64,000 nt of DNA, taken from assembly GCF_024346135.1 (NCBI RefSeq), contig NZ_JAGQCJ010000010.1, positions 1 to 64,000 of the forward strand, in the 5' to 3' direction. This document shows, in pieces, positions 27,822-35,257 of the stretch (position 1 is its first letter; each line of letters begins with the position of its first letter). Both the position numbers and the translations under genes were made by a program. The notes under the pieces were generated by a model. The model worked only from the letters and a program-made list of their open reading frames with translations, was not told the DNA's origin and did not search any database. The DNA is from Cyanobium sp. CH-040. Lineage in GTDB: Bacteria; Cyanobacteriota; Cyanobacteriia; PCC-6307; Cyanobiaceae.

Positions 27822-28805
27822 TCAGGCCGGCGGCTCCAGAGTCCGCAGGCGGCCGCCGCTGCCGTCACCGGCGCGCCAGCGCCGCTGGATCCAGTAGTAC
27901 TGCTCGGCGTAGGTCTGGATCCAGGGTTCCTGCCAGTCGGCCAGCGCCTGGGCCTGGGCCGTCAGCCCCGCCTCCCCGGGGCGCGGCGCCAGGGCCGGGC
28001 CGCAGATCAACCGGAACCGGCCGTCGTCCTCCCGCACATGGGCCACGGGAAACAGCGGTACGCCGGCTTTCTGCGACAGCGCCAGGGGCGTGCGCGCCAC
28101 GCGCGTGCCCAGGCCCAGCACATCCACCGCCAGTGGGTGCTTGTGGGCGTAGAGGTCGGTCATCACCACCAGGGCACCGCCCCGCCTCAGCCAGGTGAGC
28201 ATGGCGCGCAGGTCGAACTGGGAGATCCAGGCGCAGGTGCTGTTGGCGCTGCGGGCGGCGTTGAGCAGGCGGTCGGCCTCCGGATTGCGGGCCGGCCGGT
28301 AGATCACCGCCAGATCGTCGATCCGTCCGCTCAGCCAGCGCAGGCCCAGATCCCAGCAGCCCAGGTGCAGGGAGGCGATGATCACGCCCTGCCCCGGCCG
28401 ACGGGCTTCCAGCAGCTGCTCCAGCCCCTCCCCCTCGGCCCGGATCCGCTCCGGCGGCACCGGCGCGATGATCGATTCCAGGCAGGAGAGCAGGAAGCTC
28501 TCCAGCGAGCGCCGGGCCAGCCGCCGGCGCTGGGCCGCCGTCAGCTGGGTCCCGTAGACGCGCTCGAGATTGGCGGCGGCGGTGCCCAGATGCCGGCCCA
28601 GCAGGGGCTCCGCCAGCGGCACCAGCCCCTCGATGCCGCGCCGCACCGTGGCATGCCGGCGGCCCCGCAGCAGCCCCAGCAGCAGGCGCAGCAGCAGGGC
28701 CTCGCCGTGCCAGCGCAGCCGCTGCCCGGGGGAGGCGCGGGCCCAGCGCCGCCGCTGGCGCAGGCTGATCGAGGGCGGGACGAGCTGCGGTAGCGTCCGG
28801 GTCAC
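27822..28805 (-). CDS. LpxL/HtrB-like lysophospholipid acyltransferase
   Basis: A 327-residue acyltransferase of the lipid A lauroyl transferase family. The catalytic HX4D motif is SLHLGCWDLG near 145, followed by VIYRPARNPEADRLLNAAR and VVMTDLYAHKHPLAVDVLG. An N-terminal hydrophobic stretch (LLLRLLLGLLRG) would anchor it to the inner membrane. The only start before the conserved part is a GTG at 28805, one base from the 5' end of the divergent tRNA-Val. Either its promoter lies antisense within the tRNA gene or a later start is used. Substrate unknown. Confidence 0.82.
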   Translation of the reverse strand: MTRTLPQLVPPSISLRQRRRWARASPGQRLRWHGEALLLRLLLGLLRGRRHATVRRGIEGLVPLAEPLLGRHLGTAAANLERVYGTQLTAAQRRRLARRSLESFLLSCLESIIAPVPPERIRAEGEGLEQLLEARRPGQGVIIASLHLGCWDLGLRWLSGRIDDLAVIYRPARNPEADRLLNAARSANSTCAWISQFDLRAMLTWLRRGGALVVMTDLYAHKHPLAVDVLGLGTRVARTPLALSQKAGVPLFPVAHVREDDGRFRLICGPALAPRPGEAGLTAQAQALADWQEPWIQTYAEQYYWIQRRWRAGDGSGGRLRTLEPPA

Positions 28806-28877
<72 letters not shown>

Positions 28878-28974
28878 TGCACCGCTGACGGCCTCCAGCA
28901 CCGCGCCACAGCCTCTCATGCCCCCATGGCCTCCTGGGCAGGCAAGGGACGGGCATCGACAAGGCACGGTCATG

Positions 28975-29008
28975 AAAAAGAGGCCCCCAGCCGTGGCTGG
29001 CGGGCCTC
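28975..29008 (-). terminator. Rho-independent terminator of the DUF4278 gene
   Basis: On the minus strand GAGGCCCGCCAGCC pairs with GGCTGGGGGCCTC around a three-base loop, followed by TTTTTC. It lies 53 bases after the DUF4278 stop and faces away from the tRNA. Confidence 0.9.
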
Positions 29009-29061
29009 AGCGGCAGGCTCAGGCAGCAGGCGGGTTGCGCCTCCTCCCGGCCTGGCCGGGC

Positions 29062-29244
29062 TCAGTGCTCGTAGCGCTGGCCGCGATAGGTCAGCAGCTT
29101 CTTGGCGTCGTCACTCGTTGCGGGGTCGTCGTGGTGTGCATCCACATAGGGCACGCCGCGATAGGCCTTGGCCATCAGGAACTGAGCGTCGTCGAGACGC
29201 CTGTCCTTGATGATTTTCTTCCGGATCAGTTCGAGCACGTTCAT
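29062..29244 (-). CDS. Small DUF4278-like protein
   Basis: A 60-residue protein starting MNVLELIRKKIIKDRRLDDA. It carries two copies of the short YRG motif typical of DUF4278 proteins of cyanobacteria: AKAYRGVPYVDAHH and LLTYRGQRYEH at the C-terminus. Its own terminator follows. The ATG at 29244 is preferred because the preceding 19 codons to 29301 are not conserved in character. Function unknown. Confidence 0.7.
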   Translation of the reverse strand: MNVLELIRKKIIKDRRLDDAQFLMAKAYRGVPYVDAHHDDPATSDDAKKLLTYRGQRYEH

Positions 29245-29478
29245 CTCGGTCTCCACAGTGCCCGCGTCCCCGTTGCCTGACGTGGGTCGACCTGCGTCCA
29301 CCGGGGGCCAGGGGGACTGGAGACCAGGTGGATCAACGTGCCCTCATTGTAGGCCGAACGGTAGCGGTTGCTACGGAATTGGCTTCACAACTCGTTGCCT
29401 CCCCTGCCCTCCTGCAGGGCCCCTCACCAGCCCGGCGAAACCGGGCTGTGATGGCAGTGGCCTTGTCATCTCCTGCCG

Positions 29479-30089
29479 ATGTCCCTGATCAACACCGCCG
29501 TGGGCCTGGTGGCGCTCACCGATCCGATCGGCGTGCTGCCGGTGGTGATCGAGGCGGCCAACGCCAATCCCGGCCGCGTGCGGCGCATCGGCCGGCTGGC
29601 GGCCACCACCTATCTGGTCACGCTGCTGCTGTCCTGCTGGTGGGGGCAGAGCCTGCTGGATCTGTTCGGCATCAGCCTGCCGGCCTTCCGCATCGCCGGC
29701 GGGCTGATCCTGTTGCCCTATGGCCTGCGCCTGATCGAGGGCGTCGCCCCGCCCTGGCCACCAGCCCCGCCGCGGGCCACGACGACGACGTCGGGCTGCT
29801 GGCGGTGGTGCCCATCGGCCTGCCGATGCTGGCGGGCCCGGGCACGATCTCGCTGGTGGTGGCGGAGGCGCCGCCCGAACCGCTCGGCCGGCTGGTGCTC
29901 AGCGCCGTGATCGCCGCGCTCGCCCTGGTGGTGTTCCTGGTGCTGGCCAGTGCCATCCGCCTCAGCCGCGGCCTGGGGGAACTGCGGGTGCGGCTGATCT
30001 CGCGGCTGATGGGGGTGCTGATCGCCTCGGTGGCCACCCAGATGCTGGTGAGCGGCCTGCGCGAGAGCTTCCCCGCCCTGGCCCGTTGA
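29479..30089 (+). pseudogene. MarC-family membrane protein, frameshifted
   Basis: The first frame (MSLINTAVGLVALTDPIGVL, LPAFRIAGGLILLPYGLRLI) is a normal MarC/UPF0056 N-terminal half. Near 29745-29780 the match moves to the -1 frame and continues AAGHDDDVGLLAVVPIGLPM, LAGPGTISLVVAEAP and a C-terminal half ending LVSGLRESFPALAR. Together the parts make a complete MarC of about 200 residues with six membrane helices, so one base is missing in the GC-rich tract around GGGCGTCGCCCCGCCC. Either the gene is dead or this is a sequencing error. An intact paralogue lies at 48258-48920. Confidence 0.85.
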
Positions 30090-30199
30090 GGGCTGGCGTC
30101 TGATGGGTGCTGGCTAGGCTGAAGCCGGCATCTCCAGCTCACGACTCACCCCTTCACGACCCAGTGCGGCGCGTCCGTGCCCTGCCCTGACCCGATGCC

Positions 30200-30562
30200 A
30201 TGAGTCGGCCCCACCGTCACGACCGCCACGCCCCGATTCATCCCACCGCGGCCAGTGTCGGCGGTTGCCCCTGGGAGCTGGTGGAACATGCCCTGCAGCG
30301 GGAGCAGGACCATCCCCAGGAGCCCCTGTTCGGCCCCTGGCGGCAGGTGGACGCGATCCACAGCGGCACCGACGGGCAGGGCAACACCTACATCGAGTGG
30401 GTCGTGGTGGGGGTGGACATCCTGGGCCAGAGCTTTCAGCGCCGGCACATCGCCTACCGGGTGCCGTGCCCCGAGTGCGGCCGCCCGATGGCCTCGGGCC
30501 CGCGGCGCTGCCGGCACTGCGACGACTCCATGGGCCCAGACAGACCGAAGCCCGGGGGTTGA
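30200..30562 (+). CDS. Conserved hypothetical protein with C-terminal zinc ribbon
   Basis: A 120-residue protein. A central domain (PWELVEHALQREQDHPQEPL, IHSGTDGQGNTYIEWVVVGV) is followed by a two-knuckle zinc ribbon, CPECGRP...CRHCDD, near the C-terminus. The stop overlaps a GCCCGGG/CCCGGGC inverted repeat (about 30550-30571) without a T-run. No named family recognised. Stands alone, on the strand opposite the beta-propeller gene that follows. Confidence 0.6.
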   Translation: MSRPHRHDRHAPIHPTAASVGGCPWELVEHALQREQDHPQEPLFGPWRQVDAIHSGTDGQGNTYIEWVVVGVDILGQSFQRRHIAYRVPCPECGRPMASGPRRCRHCDDSMGPDRPKPGG

Positions 30563-30891
30563 GTCCCGGGCCGGCATCGGGTGATCGGTTGAAGCTCCTG
30601 ACGGGGCACCTGGGGCCATGGGATCCAGCAGGGTTTCCGTGGGCCCGGGGGCACCTGGGGCGGTGCATCGGGGATGGCCGGCTCACCGGGAGCGGGCCTG
30701 GAAACCGGAAGTCGTTGGAGACTGTTGGAGCAGGGGCCGGAGCGTCAGGGGCGCTCCTCACGGCGGCCTGGGGGCTGGTGCCCTCGGGGCCGTTGAGTTC
30801 ACGATCGGACGCCGGGGCGCTTTCGGCAAGCGCCAGCCCCGCCCGCGACATGGCTCTTCACCAGCGGCAACACGCCTTCATCACAGGGGCT
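30563..30891. other. Intergenic region with a strong hairpin
   Basis: No gene is supported in 329 bases. A hairpin GGCGCTT-TCGGC-AAGCGCC, extended by flanking GGGG and CCCC, lies at about 30814-30841 between two converging genes. It lacks a T-run on either strand, so it may be a bidirectional transcript end or an RNA 3' structure. Confidence 0.4.
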
Positions 30892-32049
30892 TCACGGCAG
30901 CTTCCACAGCTGCACCATCACCTCGGGCCCAGGGCTGCCGCCCACCAGCCAGCGCCCGTCGGCGGAGAGCCCGGCCAGGCTGGCGCCGTGGCTGCTGCGG
31001 GAGATGCGCTGGAGCAGGGTTCCCTGGCGGCTCCAGATCTGGATCTCGTCCAGTGTCTGCACCTGCAGGGTGCTGCCGTCACGGCTGAAGCGCACCGCCT
31101 CCGGCGGTGATGGCGGCAGGCCACCGGCCTGGGGATCGGTCAGCTCCTGCAGCCGTTCTCCCTGCAGGCTCCAGAGCGCCGGCTTTCCCTCCATCGGCGC
31201 CACCAGCAGCAGCGTGCCATCCGGGGAGAGATCCGCCCGCGGCATCCGCGTATCGGCGGTGGCAGCCGTGCCGAAGGTGCGGATCAGCGCTCCCTCCAGC
31301 CGCCAGTGGTGCACCCGGCCATCGCTGCTCACCGCCACGAAGGAGCGGCCATCGGGGTGAAAGGCCAGAAACCGGATGGTCCCACCCCCCTGATCGGCCG
31401 GATCGGCAGACGTGACCGGGAAGCCGCGGAAGCTGTGCCGCAGTGTGCCGTTCACGCCCCACAGCTGGGCCAGCCCCCGCGGAAACCCGATCAGCACGGA
31501 TCGGCCGTCCGCAGCGATGGCCATGGCACTCGGCGCCATCGAGGCGTCCGCCTCGCCGCCGTCCAGGTGTTCCGCATAGACGGATCTGGTGCGCAGTTCA
31601 CCGTTGACCAAGCGCACCTCGAGGGCCTGTGGGCCCACGATCGCCAGTCGCTGCCCCTCGGCGGAGAAGTAGCCGCCCTCGGGGAATTCGCTTTCCTGCG
31701 GGAAGCCGGCCGGCGTGTCGATCAGCACAAGGCTGCCGTCCGGCCGCCCCGCGAGGTGTGTGTCGGCGGACAGAACCTCCACCCGGCGGCTGCCCAGATC
31801 GAGCCGACCCAGGCGGTTGCCGCAGGAGAAGAGGAACACGCTGCCGCCGCTCAGGTATCCCAGTCCGTCGAAGCTCACCTGAGCGGCGTCGAGATCGGGG
31901 TGGCTGCAGGCGCGGATCGGGTCGCCCACCGGCTCGACGGCCAGCACCCGCTCGCCTGTCGACAGACAGCAGCTCAACGCCAGCAGGGCTGCAGCCAGTC
32001 CCTTGGGCAACCCCTGGGGGCAGGGGGCACAACGAGCCACGGCCAGCAT
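30892..32049 (-). CDS. Exported WD40-like beta-propeller protein
   Basis: About 385 residues from the ATG at 32049. A basic then hydrophobic N-terminus (LAAALLALSCCLSTG) looks like a signal peptide with possible lipid-modifiable Cys. Repeated blades follow, with WD-like phrases such as LAQLWGVNGTLRHSFRG, VSSDGRVHHWRLEGALIRTF, LWSLQGERLQELTD and IWSRQGTLLQRISR; about six blades can be counted. Such proteins act as periplasmic or surface scaffolds. A longer start at 32121 would bury the signal peptide and is less likely. Partner unknown. Confidence 0.7.
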   Translation of the reverse strand: MLAVARCAPCPQGLPKGLAAALLALSCCLSTGERVLAVEPVGDPIRACSHPDLDAAQVSFDGLGYLSGGSVFLFSCGNRLGRLDLGSRRVEVLSADTHLAGRPDGSLVLIDTPAGFPQESEFPEGGYFSAEGQRLAIVGPQALEVRLVNGELRTRSVYAEHLDGGEADASMAPSAMAIAADGRSVLIGFPRGLAQLWGVNGTLRHSFRGFPVTSADPADQGGGTIRFLAFHPDGRSFVAVSSDGRVHHWRLEGALIRTFGTAATADTRMPRADLSPDGTLLLVAPMEGKPALWSLQGERLQELTDPQAGGLPPSPPEAVRFSRDGSTLQVQTLDEIQIWSRQGTLLQRISRSSHGASLAGLSADGRWLVGGSPGPEVMVQLWKLP

Positions 32050-32165
32050 GCGGATCCGGGCCGAGTCTGGTGCAGCTGGTGCCAGGCAGCCTTGGGGCAG
32101 CCATGGGGTGAGCCGTTCCATCCTGCTGACGTTGACGCCAATGTGGTGGTGAGGGCGCGGGGACC

Positions 32166-32927
32166 TTGGCCTACCGACTCGTCTATCTCTGGTTTCTCGG
32201 CGTGCTGGCCTTCTGGCCGCTGGCCAGCTGGCGCGCCCGCTCCCTGCCGCCCCCCGACCAGCTCGATCCCGCCCTGCGCCAGGAGCCCCGCCAGCTGCCC
32301 AGCGACCGCCCTCCCTTCACGGTGAGCCTCGAGGGCACCACTTACACCGTGCGGCCGCAGTTCAGCTACGCCCTGGCCGGCCTGGTGGTGAGTGAGCACG
32401 TCACCGAGGCCTGGTGGCGCCCGGTGAGCTTCCACACCCGCGCCAACGACCGCCTCAACGTCAAGGACCTCTGCGTGATCTGGGGGGAGAACGCCGCCAA
32501 CGGCAGCTACCGCCAGGCCCGCTTCCACAGCGGCGAGTTCACCTGCTACGTGCGCTTCCCCGCGGCGCCCGCGGCCCAGGCCTTCGTGCCCCGCGCCCTC
32601 TCCAACAACCACCTGCTGGCGGTGGACCCCGGCCTGCGCCGCCAGCTGCGGGAGCTGCGCCGCGGCGACCAGATCGCCCTGCGCGGTTATCTGGCCGGCT
32701 ACGGCCACGACCAGGCCACGGGAACGGGCAGCGGCCGGGGCTACTGGCGGGACACCAGCGTCAGCCGTGACGACACCGGCAACGGCGCCTGCGAAACCCT
32801 GTTCGTGACCGAGCTGCAGGTGCTGCGTCCGGCCAGCCCGGGCTGGCGGCTGGCCTCCCGCCTGGCCCCCCTGGGGCTGCTCGCCGGCGTACTGGCCTGG
32901 CTGCGCCTGCCGGTGCCGTCGCGCTGA
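32166..32927 (+). CDS. Conserved hypothetical membrane-anchored protein
   Basis: A 253-residue protein with a TTG start (32166); no ATG or GTG is available before an in-frame stop at 32133-32135, and the N-terminal helix (LVYLWFLGVLAFWPLAS) begins right there. The exposed middle has YTVRPQFSYALAGLVVSEHV, NDRLNVKDLCVIWGENAANG and GDQIALRGYLAGYGHD. A second hydrophobic segment near the end (LAPLGLLAGVLAWLRL) suggests a loop anchored at both ends. I recall no named family. Starts divergently from the beta-propeller gene. Confidence 0.6.
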   Translation: MAYRLVYLWFLGVLAFWPLASWRARSLPPPDQLDPALRQEPRQLPSDRPPFTVSLEGTTYTVRPQFSYALAGLVVSEHVTEAWWRPVSFHTRANDRLNVKDLCVIWGENAANGSYRQARFHSGEFTCYVRFPAAPAAQAFVPRALSNNHLLAVDPGLRRQLRELRRGDQIALRGYLAGYGHDQATGTGSGRGYWRDTSVSRDDTGNGACETLFVTELQVLRPASPGWRLASRLAPLGLLAGVLAWLRLPVPSR

Positions 32928-32966
32928 CTAGCATCCCGCGGCCCAGCACAAGGATGCGTCCCGGCC

Positions 32967-33806
32967 ATGGCCAGCCAGTGGCAGAACTTCCAGCGCAACC
33001 TGGGCGCCTGGCGGGGCTCGTTCACCGACGTGGACGCCCATGGCCAGCCGCTGGACGCGACGCCCTCGCTGCTCACCCTCAGCAGCGCCGAGGACGGCCG
33101 GGTCGTCCACTTCCGCCTGCAGCGCTTCGGCGGGGAGGAGCCCAGCGCGCCTCCCACCCAGGACATCGCCCAGGAGTACCGCACCCTGGGCCGCCAGGTG
33201 GTGTTCTTCGACGACGGCTGCTTCTGCAAGGGGTCGCTGCAGCTGGCGCCGGCCACCCGCTTCGGCGCCGAATACGGCTTCATCGCCGGCGACCGCCGCC
33301 ACCGGCTGGTGCAGCTCTTCGCCGAGGACGGCGGCTTCGACGCGCTGGTGCTGATCCGCGAGTTCCGCGACGGCAGCGCGGCCGAGGAACGGCCGCCCCT
33401 CAGCCCCGGGCAGCTCAGCGGCAGCTGGGAGGGCCAGGCCGCCACCATCGAGGCTGACTGGCCCGAGCCCACCCTGCAGCAGGTCCGCATCCGGGTGGAT
33501 CAGTCCGACGGCGGGCAGTGCCTGACGGTGGAGACGGACCTGGGCGGCGCCTGCACCGCGGTGCGGGCCCGGCGGCAGGGCGCCAGCTGCTTCGCCTGCG
33601 CCCCCGAGGCCGGGCAGCCGGCCCGGTTGCTGCTGCTCCCCGACGGCGGTTTCAGCCTGACGCCGCTGCAGGTGAGCCACCGCCAGGCCTTCAGCGTGGA
33701 GGCGGGATGGCTGCAGTCCGCCGACCGCTGGCTGCGGCTGATCCGCCGCTACGGCCCGAGCGGGGAGTGGCTGTCCGCCACCCTCATCACCGCCGATCGC
33801 CGCTGA
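32967..33806 (+). CDS. DUF3598 family protein
   Basis: A 279-residue cyanobacterial protein starting MASQWQNFQRNLGAWRGSFT, the characteristic opening of DUF3598, with VVFFDDGCFCKGSLQLAP and LVLIREFRDG in the first half and a second, similar barrel-like half (LSGSWEGQAATIEADWPEP). The predicted lipocalin-like tandem barrel suggests binding of a hydrophobic ligand, perhaps a pigment, but no activity is established that I know of. Forty bases after the preceding gene in the same direction. Confidence 0.75.
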   Translation: MASQWQNFQRNLGAWRGSFTDVDAHGQPLDATPSLLTLSSAEDGRVVHFRLQRFGGEEPSAPPTQDIAQEYRTLGRQVVFFDDGCFCKGSLQLAPATRFGAEYGFIAGDRRHRLVQLFAEDGGFDALVLIREFRDGSAAEERPPLSPGQLSGSWEGQAATIEADWPEPTLQQVRIRVDQSDGGQCLTVETDLGGACTAVRARRQGASCFACAPEAGQPARLLLLPDGGFSLTPLQVSHRQAFSVEAGWLQSADRWLRLIRRYGPSGEWLSATLITADRR

Positions 33807-33878
33807 GCCGCCCGTGGCCGGCGCCCGGCCGCCGATTCACCCTGAGAACAGGACAGGCCGGCAGGCCAGGAGCTGGGT

Positions 33879-34937
33879 GTGGGCAAGCACAAGGGCAACG
33901 GCAAGCCCAAGGGCAAGGGCAAAGGCAAAGGCAAAGTCAGAGGCAAGGGCAGAGGCAGCACGGCCGGCGCGGCCGGGAGCAGCACGCCGTCCGGGGGCAG
34001 GACCCGGGACCCGGACCCGGCGGCAGCGCTGCCCGCAGCGCTGATCAGCGACGCGACCCGCGCGGCCCTGCGTGCGTTCGAGCAGTCGCTGCCCAGCCCG
34101 GAGCCGCCCTCCCCGGAGCCGATCGCGGCCGCGCCGGCTGAGGCCAGCGCCGGCGACGGCGAGGTGCGCAGCCTGTCTGCCAAGGACTACGAACGCCTGC
34201 TGCGCCCCCTGCATGTGGAACTGGTGAAGCTGCAGGAGTGGGTGAAGGCGAGGGGCGTGAAGGTGTGTGTCCTGTTCGAGGGCCGCGACGGGGCCGGCAA
34301 GGGCGGCACCATCAAGGCCATCACCGAGCGGGTGAGCCCGCGGGTGTTCCGGGTGGTGGCCCTGCCGACCCCCACCGAGCGCGAACAATCCCAGATCTAC
34401 ATGCAGCGCTACGTGCCCCATCTGCCGGCGGCGGGGGAGGTGGTGATCTTCGATCGCAGCTGGTACAACCGCGCCGTTGTGGAGCCGGTGATGGGCTACT
34501 GCAGCGAGACCCAGTGCGAGCGATTTCTGCTGGGCGCGCCGCTGTTCGAGCGGATCCTGATCGAGAACGACATCCACCTGCTCAAGTACTGGCTGGAGGT
34601 GGGGCCCGAGGAGCAGGAACGGCGCCTGCGCGATCGCATCGGCGATGGCCGCAAGATCTGGAAGCTCTCCCCAAACGACGTGACGTCGTTCACGCGCTGG
34701 GATGCGATCACCCGGGCCCGCGACCGCATGTTCCAGGCCACCGACACCGACTGGGCACCGTGGTGGGTGGCCCGCTCGGACAACAAGCGCCGCGTGCGCC
34801 TGAACGTGATCAGCCACCTGCTCAGCCAGCTGCCCTACGAGGAGATCCCCCGCGAGCCGGTGGAGCTGCCCCGGCGCACGGTGGGCAGCTACCAGAGCCC
34901 CGCGGCCCCGCGGCATCGGGTGCCGGAGCGCTTCTGA
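33879..34937 (+). CDS. ppk2: Polyphosphate kinase 2 family protein with Lys/Gly-rich N-terminal tail
   Basis: A 352-residue PPK2. The core (about 105-335) has the Walker A motif LFEGRDGAGKGGTIKAITER, the Walker B-type EVVIFDRSWYNRAVVEPVMG, and the lid region WKLSPNDVTSFTRWDA. It transfers phosphate between polyphosphate and nucleotides. A GTG start yields a tail rich in KG pairs (GKHKGNGKPKGKGKGKGK) encoded by an imprecise GGCAAG/GGCAAA repeat at 33882-33958, then an Ala/Pro linker. The basic tail could bind polyphosphate or nucleic acid; this is inferred. Whether ADP or GDP/AMP is preferred cannot be read from sequence. Confidence 0.9.
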   Translation: MGKHKGNGKPKGKGKGKGKVRGKGRGSTAGAAGSSTPSGGRTRDPDPAAALPAALISDATRAALRAFEQSLPSPEPPSPEPIAAAPAEASAGDGEVRSLSAKDYERLLRPLHVELVKLQEWVKARGVKVCVLFEGRDGAGKGGTIKAITERVSPRVFRVVALPTPTEREQSQIYMQRYVPHLPAAGEVVIFDRSWYNRAVVEPVMGYCSETQCERFLLGAPLFERILIENDIHLLKYWLEVGPEEQERRLRDRIGDGRKIWKLSPNDVTSFTRWDAITRARDRMFQATDTDWAPWWVARSDNKRRVRLNVISHLLSQLPYEEIPREPVELPRRTVGSYQSPAAPRHRVPERF

Positions 34938-35002
34938 GTCCGCGCCCTGCGGCAGATTGGGAACGTTCAGTCGGCTGCCGGTCGGCTGCAGCCTTTCCGC
35001 CG

Positions 35003-35236
35003 ATGCAATCCCGACTCGTCTACACGGTGCTGCTGGCGGCGGCCGCGGCCTGGTTGCTCTCGGACGAAGCAGCCCCGGCGCTCGAGGGCTGGCTGCAGGG
35101 CGCGCTGGTGTGGACGGCGGAGCGCATCCCCCAGGCCGGGCTGGTCACGGCGGTGCCGCCCCTGGATCTGCCCTCCACGGTGCTGGCGATCCTGCTTCTG
35201 ATGCTGATCCCGGTGATCTGGCTCAAACCCACCTGA
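35003..35236 (+). CDS. Small membrane protein
   Basis: A 77-residue protein with two hydrophobic segments (LVYTVLLAAAAAWLLS near the start, TVLAILLLMLIPVIWLKPT at the end) separated by an amphipathic stretch. No family recognised. Sixty-five bases after ppk2 in the same direction and convergent with the P-type ATPase gene. Confidence 0.5.
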   Translation: MQSRLVYTVLLAAAAAWLLSDEAAPALEGWLQGALVWTAERIPQAGLVTAVPPLDLPSTVLAILLLMLIPVIWLKPT

Positions 35237-35257
35237 AGCGGCGCACGGCCGGCCCGC

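Noticed and set aside
33879-33960. GGCAAG repeats as a CRISPR or satellite array
   Set aside because: Units are short, degenerate, in frame and without spacers; they encode the PPK2 tail.
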